64,000 nt of DNA from positions 124,001 to 188,000 of the forward strand of contig JAUTDP010000003.1 of the NCBI GenBank assembly GCA_033439795.1, in the 5' to 3' direction. How positions within the stretch are numbered: position 1 is the first letter of the stretch; the number at the start of each line of letters is the position of its first letter. The position numbers and the translations under genes are program-made. The notes beneath the pieces are model-generated. The model saw only the letters and a program-made list of their open reading frames with translations. It was not told the DNA's origin and did no database searches. Shown one piece after another: positions 1 through 11,156 of this stretch. Source of the stretch: Sordaria brevicollis. Its lineage: Eukaryota > Ascomycota > Sordariomycetes > Sordariales > Sordariaceae.

Positions 1-2876
1 TATGGCGGGTGTAGTCGGTATGAAGTGCTAGGTACGCAAGCAGGAGGATAATGACAATAACGAGACCATGTTCTTACCTGCGGTCTGTATGCTACCAACT
101 GCTCAGTTTTGGTCGATTCCGCGCTTTGGTGTTCAGTGGTCCGGTCGGTTATCGATGGCGGTGTCCAGCCAGCTGTCCGTCCAGCTTACGACTGAGGTGA
201 CCGATGGAGGAAAAGCTGCAGCGAAGGTGGTGAGCAGCGAGAAAATGCTGCTCGAGTGGTGAGACTGGTCAACCCCCGACCAAGTCATTTCCAAGTTTCA
301 CAACAGGTTAGCGCAGCCATGTCGGCGTGGCCAATCAGGCCTCTGCTAGTTGAAGATAGTAGAACCCCTCATTGTGCGGCAGGTTTCGGTCAACAATGCC
401 GCTCTCCACTAACGTGCCATAACAACATTCTTCCACACTCGTTAATTCCTCCCATTCTCAGCTGTGACATATTGCCTTCGACGTCCGGCAATGTCGAAAC
501 AACTCGCCTCATGACATCCCGGAGGACTGTTTCATTGTCGATGACCACGATTTCCAGGATATGGCCTCTATGGCATACTGGTAAAACCGACAGTCGTCTT
601 GGAACTCGTTGTTCTCCCTAGAACATGGAATTGTCCATCATCATATTGGGCTTGTCTTGATGTTCGGACTCGACCCTGAGCTGCGTTCATGCTTTCCCTT
701 CTTTGGAAATGAACACTATCGAATCATGGATGAGTCGGAAAGTCGCCATAGCGTCGTGTCTTCGAACCATGAAGAAGTCGGTGTTGATGTGATAAAGTCG
801 TCCATCGTGATGCCTTACGCGGGCCAATGTGTCGTTCACGATCGCTTGTCTGGTCGCTGGTTGAACTCCTCGGTGCAAGCTACAACGTCAGTAAAATGGG
901 AACTGAAATGGACAACTCCTTCTCGAAGGAAAGAATTCAGGTTCCCTCCTCTTTATAGCTCTCTTCGTCTGGTTTTCGACTTGCTTGACCGCTGCAGCAG
1001 GCTCCGTCATCTCGTCACGTCGACTCTCTCCCGCTTGCCGTGCGCTTCGGTACATGCTGCGTACCCCACCAGCCACCAAGTTCAGTCCGGCCGAACTGGG
1101 TTTTGGGTTGAATGATCAGCAGGCCGTATTGAGTTCGACGTCGGAATTTCGTTTCCAGGATAATTTCATATTTGGGAAACCGTTTTCCCCTCGCAAGTGA
1201 GAATAAATGTTGTCGGTTGACAGCGAATATTCAATGTTGGTGGTTGTGCCGAACTTGCGTTCTCATCCCTCCACATGGGCTCGATGGTTTCGACGGTCCA
1301 GGCGTTGGTGTTGGCGGACAAGGTACCTGGACTGGTCACCCGCATCGCACTGCCGGACACACGGCCATGGCGAGTTGGGCAGCCCACGCGACGCCATGTG
1401 CCCGACGAATTTTGTCGATTTTCCTGGCGATTCTCTGCCCTTCAATCTCTCCATAAAGATCGATTTCTCTGTCGAGCTGCTGTCGATGTTGTCGTGTCCT
1501 TTGCTCGTCTCATTCGAATGAGATGTCGTTCAATTGCCCGAAAGTGACCATGTGCACTAACAATTTCTGCTGGAAGAAGATACTTTGTTGGTGTTAACGG
1601 CGACAGAATCAGTCGTCAATCAATCAACGACAATGTTCGTTACGTGTCTGAAAAGGGTAAATAAGGAAGAAAACGATTGACAGAGTCCAAAAAGAATGAA
1701 AAGAGGAGAAAGAAATGGCGGACAAGTGGGCGATGGAGCGAATTTTGATTCTGCTGCTTTCGGTGGCAGAGTCACTCACTCACCCCTTCCACTTTCCATT
1801 TCCCTTCCATGCCCACTCGCCATGTGCGGGAGCTAAAATCACCCCCGCCCTAGCACACCGGACAGCACAGGGTTGGGCGGGAAGACATGGAGGTGGCATC
1901 TGCGAAAGACCATGCAATCCCCTCGTCATCTGCCCGACAACGAAGCCATCGTCCCATTTCCTTTCATTCCATTTCAATCATTCGTTTCTTTTGTTTGATC
2001 ATCCCAATTCCTCTCGAACTTACAAATAACAGATTGTAAAGCGTCACATGGGCGAAAAGTGGCCCTTCAGTTGTCACCACCTCCTCCTCCTCAAGGGCAA
2101 CACCCAAGAGACGACAGAGACACGCACATCACCGGCGTACCTTGCGTTTGTGACCCAACGAACAGCCACACACACTCACCAATCCCAGGTACCTGAACCC
2201 GACACAATGGATGGCCCGGTCCAGCCCTCTTTAGTACCTGGTCGCTTGATCTTCAAACCTCCCGTTGTCAGAACATTCAGGACCGACACCTCATGCAATG
2301 TGAACTCTTCGTCACTACTATCACAACAGGTCCGCGTCGAATTCAGCTAAAGTCCCCTGTGATCACAACATAATTCCAAGAAAGATGAAGATCATTCAAC
2401 ATCTGAACCGAAAATGCTTGTGGAAGCAACTGAATGTTGTCCTAGCTCAGGTCGCTGACTTCCATCTCAAATACTCCAGATCCCATTGCACACGTCAAAC
2501 ATCCAGAATGTTGCTTTTTGGGCGTTGTTGGCATTGGATGTATTGGATCCCTCCATCCCCAAAAACCTCGACTTTTCTGACGAGTCTTTGCCAGCGGCCC
2601 AGCACGAAGATCAGACTTTGGGTTTCTGTAGCCGTGAGTGATCTTCCAGAACAAGGACTTACACCACACGAATTCCGTTTCGGGTCAGCTATGCACGACG
2701 TCTTGTTCAACTTGTCCGACTTGTCCCACCACCCACACCTATTTTAACGTCATACAAGCGTTTTCCGAAGTATATCTTGTGCATTTTGTAACTTGGGTAA
2801 TACCAAAGTGACATGTTTGATGCTGATCGGACCGGGCGAGCATTGGAAGAAAAAGTCAAAAAATAGGGGGTGGTGA
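1..2876. other. Gene-poor left end
   Basis: No convincing gene was found in this stretch. Open frames here are short, lack family motifs and overlap one another on both strands. Positions 1760-2100 are rich in C and T on the plus strand, like a fungal promoter or 5' leader, and a small frame of about 46 codons starts at 2208 (ACAATGG context) without recognisable content. The stretch may hold the 3' part of a minus-strand transcript beginning near 3.3 kb, or regulatory DNA of a gene outside the window. Confidence 0.5.
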
Positions 2877-3308
2877 TCAAGATTGGGACGGGATAAATAC
2901 ATCAAATAAAATGCCAGAAAAGACAAAAAAAGATTGACGAAGAATGAGAATTGATGGGGTTTCCACATGGAAATACTCGGTTTCTGAAACCCTGATATAT
3001 AACAGAATTATGAGCGACATCATTGCCTTGATATCTCCGTTGGACAGATACTTGAATGTTACATCTTACCTTGATCGACTGCTTCGGCAGGTCTTGAACG
3101 TGAATCCGGCAACCGGCAGCCGGACCGGATAAGTGGGGTACGACTCCGGAGGTGTGGGGCCGAAATCGGTAACGTAGCCGGCATCACCACCATCACTGCG
3201 GTGAGTTTCCAAAACTAGGTCAAAACAAAATTGAAAAGAAAAACTTGTTACCAGTTCAACAAAGATATACAAGAGATAGTGAAATTGTCGGTATCCAAAG
3301 TCCTTACC
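2877..3308 (-). CDS. Possible spliced minus-strand exons, unknown product
   Basis: Three minus-strand segments (before 3308, 3195-3070 and 2991-2877) join in one frame through two well-formed introns. Intron 1 spans 3307-3196 (GTAAGG to CGCAG). Intron 2 spans 3069-2992 (GTAAGA to ATCAG). The middle exon is GC-rich with good codon use and encodes a stretch containing SDGGDAGY and PPESYPTYPV. The frame ends at a TGA at 2877-2879. No ATG was found in the first exon, so the 5' end is unresolved and may lie across another intron. It would be transcribed away from the EVE gene and share its promoter region. No protein family was recognised. It could equally be a non-coding spliced transcript or a chance reading. 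Confidence 0.25.
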
Positions 3309-3732
3309 TTGCACTGCCGCTGATCTCAGAACTTCGCACTCAAGTCCGTCAATGGTCCGTGCGGCTTTGCCATTTCATGAGCATCTCGACAAAACGAACA
3401 AAAAATGTAACACTCATAAACACGAAAAAAAAAAACATAAAAGAAGAATTCTAGTTATGAAGTGTCGTATGCTGAGACACAGCCTTTTCAAAGTTTTAGT
3501 TCGGCAGGAAGCACACAGCTTCCCCCATTCCATTCACCAACTCGGCAATTTTTGGTCCCTGGCCTCCAAGCACCAAAGTCTTGGCACCAACATCCTCCAA
3601 CGTCAAAGTCAACGTCAACCCTTCTTCACCTTGACCACTTCACCCCGACAACTTTCCAACATTCGCGGAATTACCACTCGTTGCCAATCCGATTTTCCAA
3701 CAAATCAGACACCTCGAAAATCATCAGTAACC

Positions 3733-4798
3733 ATGCCCAAAAGAAAGTCCACACACGCCTCACCCGAACCCGAGGTCGAGCAAGCGACGCGTCGTCGTTC
3801 TTCGCGGTTGAGCAAGGGTGTTGAGCCCAAGAAGGAGGAAGTTGAGGCGCCTGTAAAACAGGAGAAGCCTAAGACGGTTACTGCTGGGAAGAAGGGTGGT
3901 AGGAAAGCTGCTGCTGTTAAGGAGGAGGTGAATGATGAGAAGAAAGAGGAGAAAGAGGAGAAAGTAGAGGTAAGATTAAATGATGTGTGTCGCGATGGTT
4001 ATTTGTTTCGCTTCATTTGCTTTTCACTGTTACTCGAAAACACACCTGGTCTCACACATCATTTTGAACAAACACCAATCTCACCATCAAGAAAATTACC
4101 ATCCCAATACCGTCTATCACAACCATCATTCAAAACTTCCCAACTAATAACTAACCCTCCCATAGGAACAACCACCGACCAAAAAGACTCGCACCACCAA
4201 ATCCACAAACTCCAAACCAACCACCACCCAACCCCCCTCCTCTTCCCCGTCCACAGGCACCGGCCGCCAATATTGGCTCCTCAAAGCCGAACCTTTACCC
4301 CGTCTCGAAAACGCCCACGACGTCTCCTTCTCCATCGACCACCTCCGCTCCCGCTCTGCCCCCGAGCCCTGGGACGGAATCCGCAACTACTCAGCGCGCA
4401 ACAACCTGCGCTCCATGCGCCGTGGCGACCTAGCCTTCTTCTACCACTCCAACTGTCCCAACCCCGGTATCGTGGGCGTCATGGAGATCGTCAAAGAGGC
4501 AGAACCGGATTGGACTGCTTTAGACCCCAAGGCTGCTTACTTTGATGCGAAGGCGAAGGCGAAAGTGGAGGGGGGAGGGGAGAACCCGTGGTGTTTGGTG
4601 CATGTGGAGTTTAGGGAGAAGTTTGAGAGGGAGTTGGGATTGAAGGAGTTGAGGGAGTGGGGAGGGGAAAGGGGAGGGGAGTTGGAGGGGATGGAGTTGT
4701 TGAGGTTGGGGAGGTTGAGTGTTAGTAAGGTTAGTGGGAGGGAGTGGGAGTTTTTGATGGAGAAGGCGGGGGGGAGGACGGGGAGGGAGGGGAAATGA
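3733..4798 (+). CDS. EVE-domain protein (THYN1-like)
   Basis: Two exons, 3733-3969 and 4166-4798, give 289 residues. The intron runs GTAAGA to CATAG with a CTAAC branch site. The first 114 residues are basic, low in complexity and rich in Lys, Glu and Ser, with an RRRSSRLSKG-type patch that fits nuclear localisation. Residues 115-285 form an EVE domain (the PUA-like fold of thymocyte nuclear protein 1): YWLLKAEP, then WDGIRNYSARNNLR, MRRGDLAFFYHS, GIVGVMEIV and NPWCLVHVEF. EVE domains are known or thought to bind modified bases in DNA or RNA; the substrate here is not known. The start at 3733 (AACCATGC) precedes the basic tail, but the frame stays open upstream to an ATG at 3457 that would add about 92 residues resembling a mitochondrial presequence. 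The gene converges with utp6, leaving about 250 bp between them. Confidence 0.88.
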
Positions 4799-5051
4799 TG
4801 GGAGGACGAGGACGGGAGGAAGAGAAGGGAGATGAGGGTGTAAGAGCGGCAGGGAGGACGTGGAAATGTTGATACCCCTGAATGGTGCGAGTGGTAAGAG
4901 GATGTAGTGTAGAGTGAGTTATGGATCCTGAACAGAGCAAATATTAAGGACTGAGGGAGCAACGCAATGGACTAAGTAATGAACCATATATGCCAAAACA
5001 AACAACCAATTATTCTATCATGGGTATCATCAACCAATTCTACCTCTAGAC

Positions 5052-6376
5052 CTAAGCCTTGTTCTCCTGCGCCGCCAACTCGGCCTCCAACCCCTTCTTC
5101 GTAGCCTCCAACACCGTCCTGATCGCGGGGTCCACGCTCTCGATCTCCAAGATCTTGCCAGCCCAATCCACAATCTTGCCCGCAAGCGCCTTCTTCTCCT
5201 CCGTCTGCTCGGCATACGCCTTGCGCAGCCTGGCCAACGACTCGCGCAACGCCTTGGGAAACTCGGGCGTGTTGATATCCACGCCAATAAGCGGCTGCCT
5301 GATGAAGCAGCTCGCCGTGCACGCCGACTTGGGGAAGGTCTCCTCCATCGCCGACAACACATGCTGGGTGATCTTGGACTGGCACGACACATGGCCAAAA
5401 GTGGCAAACATGTCAAAGAAGGCTTCGCAGGCCGCAGCAGCGTAGAAGGGTTGCTTCTTGGCAATGTCGAAGATGGCCATAGGAATGGCACCCGACAAAG
5501 CAGGTGATTGTTCGAGCTTCTTGGTGGCTTCGGCGTCGAAGACGGGTTTCTTCTTCTTCTCGCCAGCGTCGGGATCGGGAAGGATGAGCTCGTCACCATC
5601 CAGCTCGTCATCCTCATCTGAGTCTTCCAAAGCAATATGGTCGCCCTCAATCTCCGTTCCTTCGGTGGCCTTGATGGCTTCGAGCGGGTTGACGCCCCTC
5701 CGCACGCCCTTGCCGTTCTTCTTGGCTTCTATCCTCGCCAACCACTCCATCTCGCATCTGGCGTATTCCACCCACAAGCTAACTTCCCCAGTGCAGAACC
5801 TGCATCCTCTGAGGAAGTACGCTCTCGCCCTCTCCATGTCACCGTGTACTGCCGCGTTGCGACCCGCCATGGTCCAGAGAATTGCGCTCCGGGGGTGCAT
5901 GCGGATGGCCTTGGTGATGACGCGGCGCCATCGTTTGGTGGCCTTGATCTCGGCGGCGAAGTCGAGGTAGGCGATCCAGAGGGGGATGCAGCCGGGGTGT
6001 TTCATGACGGCGCGCTCGAAGATGCCGAAGACGCGGGCTTCGGAGGGGCGAGGGTTGGAACCGCGGATCTTGAGACGTTTGCACCGCTTGGCGCGGAGAC
6101 GGTCCATGGAACGTTCCCATTGGACGTAGGAGAGGAAGTCGGAGGGCTTGGTGCCGGGGGAGAGGACGAGGTGTTCAAAGTCGGAACGTTTGGTGACGAG
6201 GGAGCGGATTTCATCCTGTTGGCTGAAGTGTTAGAGGCGTTCAAAATGAAAAGGAAAGGAGGGCCAATTGGTATGGATAAACCAACCTTGTTGAAGATTT
6301 CCTTTTCCTCAAACTCGCGGAGCTGGGGAGCTGCCCGTTCGAGGTAGAAGCGTGCCTTTTCCGCGACGCTGCCCAT
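5052..6376 (-). CDS. utp6: U3 snoRNP / SSU processome protein Utp6
   Basis: Two exons, 6376-6287 and 6215-5052, give 417 residues (yeast Utp6 is about 440). The intron is 71 nt with donor GTTGGT, a little weak. The N-terminus matches the family: a helix with YLERAAPQLREFEEKEIF, then DEIRSLVTKRSDFEHLV and a segment DFLSYVQWERSM. Residues of about 90-220 contain HAT (half-a-TPR) repeats with the typical spaced aromatics, as in LWIAYLDFA, ILWTMAGRNAA and LWVEYARCE. An acidic loop with EDSDEDDELDGDE follows, then a helical C-terminus. Utp6 belongs to the UTP-B subcomplex of the nucleolar small-subunit processome and is needed for early 18S pre-rRNA cleavage. The start at 6376 begins the conserved N-terminus directly. 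The gene is divergent from cwh43. Confidence 0.93.
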
Positions 6377-7669
6377 GGTGATGGATTATGTGTGGGCGAT
6401 CGATGGATGGTGATGTCGTGCTAATGATCGTAGAAGAGATGTGCTGTCGTGGTTTTTGAAGTACACAAAAAGCTGCCTGTTCCCGGTCGTGGTGTTGATA
6501 AGAGTATGGTCCTGTCGTTGATGTTATCGCGTATCACCAAACCCAAAAGATGGAGTTGCACTTTGCAGTTGTCTGCAGTTGCACAGGCCGAGTGGGACAG
6601 AAACTTTTTAGTGGAGACCTGCAGACAGGGATTCCCGCTCTGTCATGTCCCACTGCCGCAAATGTTCACCGTGCCTTCACCGAAACTGCTGGTCTGTGCT
6701 CTCAGCTCTTTTGTGCAAGGTTACCCCACCTTCAACTTCAATGTTGCACTCGGGTTTCAGCACTATTTTTTCTTCCTTTTCTCTTTCCTCTTTCTGTTGA
6801 CGTGAGCGGCTTGGAATTTCTTGGAGAAGGTTGGGGTTGGTCTTGGCGCTCAGAATGTGCCATTTCCGGGAAGGGCGGGAACCATCGCTACCACTGACAT
6901 GCCTCGGTTTTGGGGCCGTTTTATTGGAGTTTTGGTTGTCTCCGGGGCAGTTGCACACGGGATGTTCAAGTGGCCCGAGTGCCCTGTCCGGAGCTAACAA
7001 TCTTGGCGTGTACCCCGACCACATTAACCGGGTGTAGAAGTGACATTGGGGGATCCCGCTGACTGTCGGACATATGAGAGAGCACTAACAAATAATTTCG
7101 CCAATCGTCGGTCGCCAATCGCCCGTAGCGGCCGACCTGCTAGCGATTGACAGGGACCCGAATGGACCTGAACGGACCTGAATCACGATCTTGCGCTTTG
7201 GCGCGGTCCATCTTTCATGATTCCAATGTCTCTCCGAGTTCCAAAGTGGAAGTCACTCATGTAGCATGGAGCTGCGGGCTTCGGGCTCTTGTCATATCGG
7301 ACCACGCCGAGCTTCCCTTCCGTCCCTTGCTTCAACTCTTGAGCTTCTTCTTTTCATCTCTGGGTTTCAGCTTCTCTTTCTTACCTTTTCTCTCTTTTCT
7401 GTTGTTTGTTACTACTAGGCCATTGTCTCAACACACTACACTGTCACTGGCGATCCGAGGCCTTGACATGTTGTCCACCAAATCCCACTAATTCCGGATC
7501 CCGACCCCTCCATTGCCTCCGATCGTCGAGTGTTGCTATCTTCTTGCTAGAGAGTATAGCCAAAAGTCACTTCAGTCAGTCAGGTTGCGCAACAAGTTCG
7601 ACAAGTTAAAGAAGCTCCCGAGTCCGCGATATCTCCGTTCGCGAAATAACACCTCCCAAAACTGCCACC
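6377..7669. other. Divergent promoter region utp6/cwh43
   Basis: About 1.3 kb between the starts of two divergent housekeeping genes. It contains C/T-rich tracts on the plus strand at about 6770-6800 and 7340-7420 and several short unsupported open frames. No RNA gene, repeat or transposon was seen. Confidence 0.6.
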
Positions 7670-10600
7670 ATGGCGTCGTCCAAGTACAAGGACAAGGACG
7701 CCGGTGTGGTGCTCTCCTTCAATGGCCAATGGATCAGCTGGACACACACGGTGGTTGCCTATGGTATGTTGAGCTTGTGATATGTCAATGTTTACTTTTG
7801 CGCGGCATTGGGTCTAGAGGCTATTCCCAGGACTACTACGCACGTCATTGCTACTATGTATCATATGCTTACGGCTTCCCCAATGCGACTCCAGCTGCCT
7901 TCCTTAGCGCCCTCATCATCGGATGCGCCCTCCACTACCACAAGATCGTCAAGAACGAGTGGTATGGCTACCCAGACGAGTGGTTTCCCTCCGTCTCTGC
8001 CACCATCGGCGACCGATATCCCGAACGATCCATATTCATGATCTTTATCGCCATCACTTCCGGTACGCTCTACAATATCCTACACCAAAGCGCCGTTATG
8101 CTAATCTCCGGCAGGTCCGAGATTCGCCCTTGTTGGACTCTGGTATCTGTTGACTGCGAAGCCAGGCCGTGTCCTTCCCAAGGCCATTGCGCTCTCCGGT
8201 GTCATCCGAACTCTTACTTGCGGCGGCTGGACGTACATCACCTCGACCGACGACCATGACTGGCACGATATCCTCATGATCTCGTACATCGTCTTCACCA
8301 TCCCTTGGACCACCGGATGCATTGCGCTTAGCCCCCCGAACGCAAAGGCCATCAAGTACAGAAAGTGGATTGCTGGAAGCTTCTTTGGAACATTGGCTCC
8401 CTTGGTATACTTCTTTATCCAGCACAAGGTTCACCGTGTGGCCGGAGGTAGGTCTCTTCAGAGTCCCGGAGACAAATTTTGCGACAAACAGAAGACAATG
8501 CGCTAACCTTTGCGCCAAACAGCTTACACCATCTACGCCTTCTTCGAGTGGTCCCTCATTCTCTTCGACGTTGCCTTTGATGCGGTCACTGCTTTGGACT
8601 TTGACACGTTCGAGCTGGTTATCAAGGATGTCAAGGGCGCGAGCAAGGGGTACGTCCAATGGCTCCCACGATAGACCTTTGTTGTCTCTGTTTTTGCGCG
8701 CTTCTGTACATACACAGCCATGTGTGCAATGCCAAAATCATGAAGAGAAAGTCAGATTCTAAAACAGTTTCTCTATATAGTGCCAACACCTCGTCCGTCC
8801 CTACTGCCGTCCTGGAGAAGGAGTAAGCAACCTATTTTTCTTTCTCCGCTCCTCCCGTTCCCGTGTTTCAGCGCGACCAAGACACTAATAGAAATGGTAC
8901 ACAGGAAGGAAAAGGCCACTGCTGGCGTCTACTCTGCGGGGTTCAACCTGGGCCATGCTCTCGATATTGCCGCCGATGTCTACCATGGCGTACGTACCAC
9001 ACTCTACATCACAAGTGCTTGGGGAAGTTCTGTCTGACATGGTTTTAGTTTGTCTTCTGGTCCACCTTGACCAGCCTGGGTCTTGTCATTTGGTGTAAGT
9101 CCAGGCTTGAACTTATTTGCGGAGCCAAGAATACTGACAGCTTTTAGACTTCCCTCTGTGGCACATGGGCATCTCTGGCTATGAAGCCCTCGTCATGACC
9201 ACCATTGCGCCCGTTTTCCTCGGCATTCGGCCTTTGCGCTCCCTCGTTGTCAACAACCAGCGCTTCTTCCATATCCTATCGCTTGCTGGTCTGGTGGCCT
9301 ACAAGGTTGAGGACCCCGTCTACCGTCTCTTCACCGTCGGTTTCGGTGTCTTTATGGGCTGCCTTGCCTGGGCTGCTACCTGGTCTTCCGACTCTGTCCA
9401 CCCCTCCAGACTCGAGATCCGCGTTATTGCCTGGCTCGCTGGTCTTCTCATGTCGTCAGTTGCCAAGTTCGCCTGGTACACCAACAACCCCATCTGGCCC
9501 ATCATGCACGCTGAGAACGGTGGATGGAACGGTACCGGTCTGGTTCTGGCTGTCTTGGCTGTTCTGAGGTTCACTCGCAAGGCTCCCCTCAACAGCTGGG
9601 ATATCAATGAGCAGAAGAATGGTTCTTCGCTCCTTTCCGCCCTTGGCATTGGTGGTCTCTTCTTCGCGATCCACTCATTGCTCTCGGATACCAGCACCAT
9701 GATCCTGTGGGTTTGGGGTGGTTTCCCTATCCGTGGCCCTGTTTCCAACGTCCACGCCTATTACACTATTGCTGCCATGACTGCTGGTCTGCTTATTGGC
9801 CTCTTCAGACCTGGCATGGTAACCAACTGGACCGCTTACGGAATTGCCTGCGTTGGTGCTGCTATGCTCACTCTGTATGAGCAGTGGTTCGGTTACTATG
9901 GCGCCTTGATTCTGACCACCTACCTCATGGCCATTGCCATGCCCTTGATCAGCAAGGCCGCCAAGAAGAGCCCCGCCGTCACTTTTGGTGTTGGCTTCCT
10001 CTTCTACAACCTCCTTGTCCTCTTCCACGTTTGGGTTGTCGCTTACGCTTTCGTTCCTGGTGGCCCCTACGTCCGTGAGCACACCGATTGGATCATGATC
10101 GCCACCATGCTTACCATCGGCGCTGGTGTTTTCGATCTCATCTCCGGCCAAGCCAACCGCAAGTACGCTGCTTCTACCGACCGTCGTCCCTCTTCATTCG
10201 GCCACCGCAAGTACCACGTCGGCATCTTCGGCCTCCTCAACATCCTTTTCCTCATGGCCAACTTCCTCCGTTTCCCCTCTTACGACTACAAGCCCTACCA
10301 CGCTGAGGACCGCCTTTTCACAGCCGGTATCTGGACCATCCACTTCTCGCTCGACAACGACATGTGGTCTTCCGAGTACCGCATGCGCGACCTCATCAAG
10401 GAATTGGAAGTTGACGTCATCGGTCTTTTGGAGTCTGATCTCCAGCGTATCATCATGGGTAACCGCGACACCACCCAGTTCCTCGCCGAAGATCTCGGCA
10501 TGTACGTCGACTACGGCCCGGGGCCCAACAAGCACACCTGGGGCGCCGCTCTTCTCTCCAAGTTCCCCATCATGAACTCCACTCACCACTTGCTTCCTTC

Positions 10601-11156
10601 TCCCGTCGGCGAGCTCGCTCCCGCCATCCACGCCACGCTCGATGTCTACGGTTCCCCAGTCGACGTCTTCGTCTTCCACTCCGGCCAAGAAGAAGACCCC
10701 GAAGACCGCCGTCTCCAGTCCGAATACCTCGCCAAGCTAATGGGTTCCATCCCCGCCGACCGTCCCGCCGTTCTCCTCTCCTACCTCGTCACCAAGCCCC
10801 TCGAAGGAAACTACAACACCTACGTCTCCGACATTTCCGGCATGCACGACGTCGACTACACCGACTGGGACCGTTGGTGCGAGTACATCCTGTACAAGAA
10901 CCTGCGCCGCACGGGCTATGCTCGCGTGAGCAGGTCTACGATTACCGATACCGAGTTGCAAGTCGCCAAGTTCGTCGTGCCCAGGGATGGAAGCGAGAAG
11001 GGCAAGATCCTGGCGGCGAGCAAGGAGGAGAGAGATAGGAGGGTGCAGGAGCAGGAAGTTCCCGAAGGGTGGAGGTTCCCCGCGTTGTTTAGGGGACAGG
11101 GGGTGAGGGGGCATCATTATCATGTTTTTGATGAGCCTAGGTATTATAACTTTTAG
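7670..11156 (+). CDS. cwh43: GPI-anchor lipid remodelling protein Cwh43
   Basis: Eight exons: 7670-7763, 7895-8062, 8115-8447, 8523-8649, 8781-8822, 8905-8989, 9049-9094 and 9148-11156. The protein has 967 residues (yeast Cwh43 has 953). The N-terminal third is a Frag1/DRAM/Sfk1 (PGAP2-like) multi-span membrane domain. It is recognised by [18 protein letters not shown] followed by [17 protein letters not shown]. The middle holds about ten further hydrophobic segments. The C-terminal part, from about residue 690, is an endonuclease/exonuclease/phosphatase-like domain ([10 protein letters not shown], then [11 protein letters not shown] and [18 protein letters not shown]), like PGAP2-interacting protein. 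Cwh43 acts in the ER and Golgi, where it introduces ceramide into GPI anchors and affects cell-wall integrity. The first intron was placed at 7764-7894 because only that choice keeps the conserved helix after the start; shorter alternatives shift frame. The CCACCATGG start context is strong. Confidence 0.93.

Noticed and set aside
609..1115. 168-codon open frame near the left edge
   Set aside because: No family features, weak start context and competing minus-strand frames.
7764..7894. Shorter first intron for cwh43 ending near 7817
   Set aside because: It shifts the frame away from the conserved HYHKIV segment; only the acceptor at 7893-7894 keeps it.
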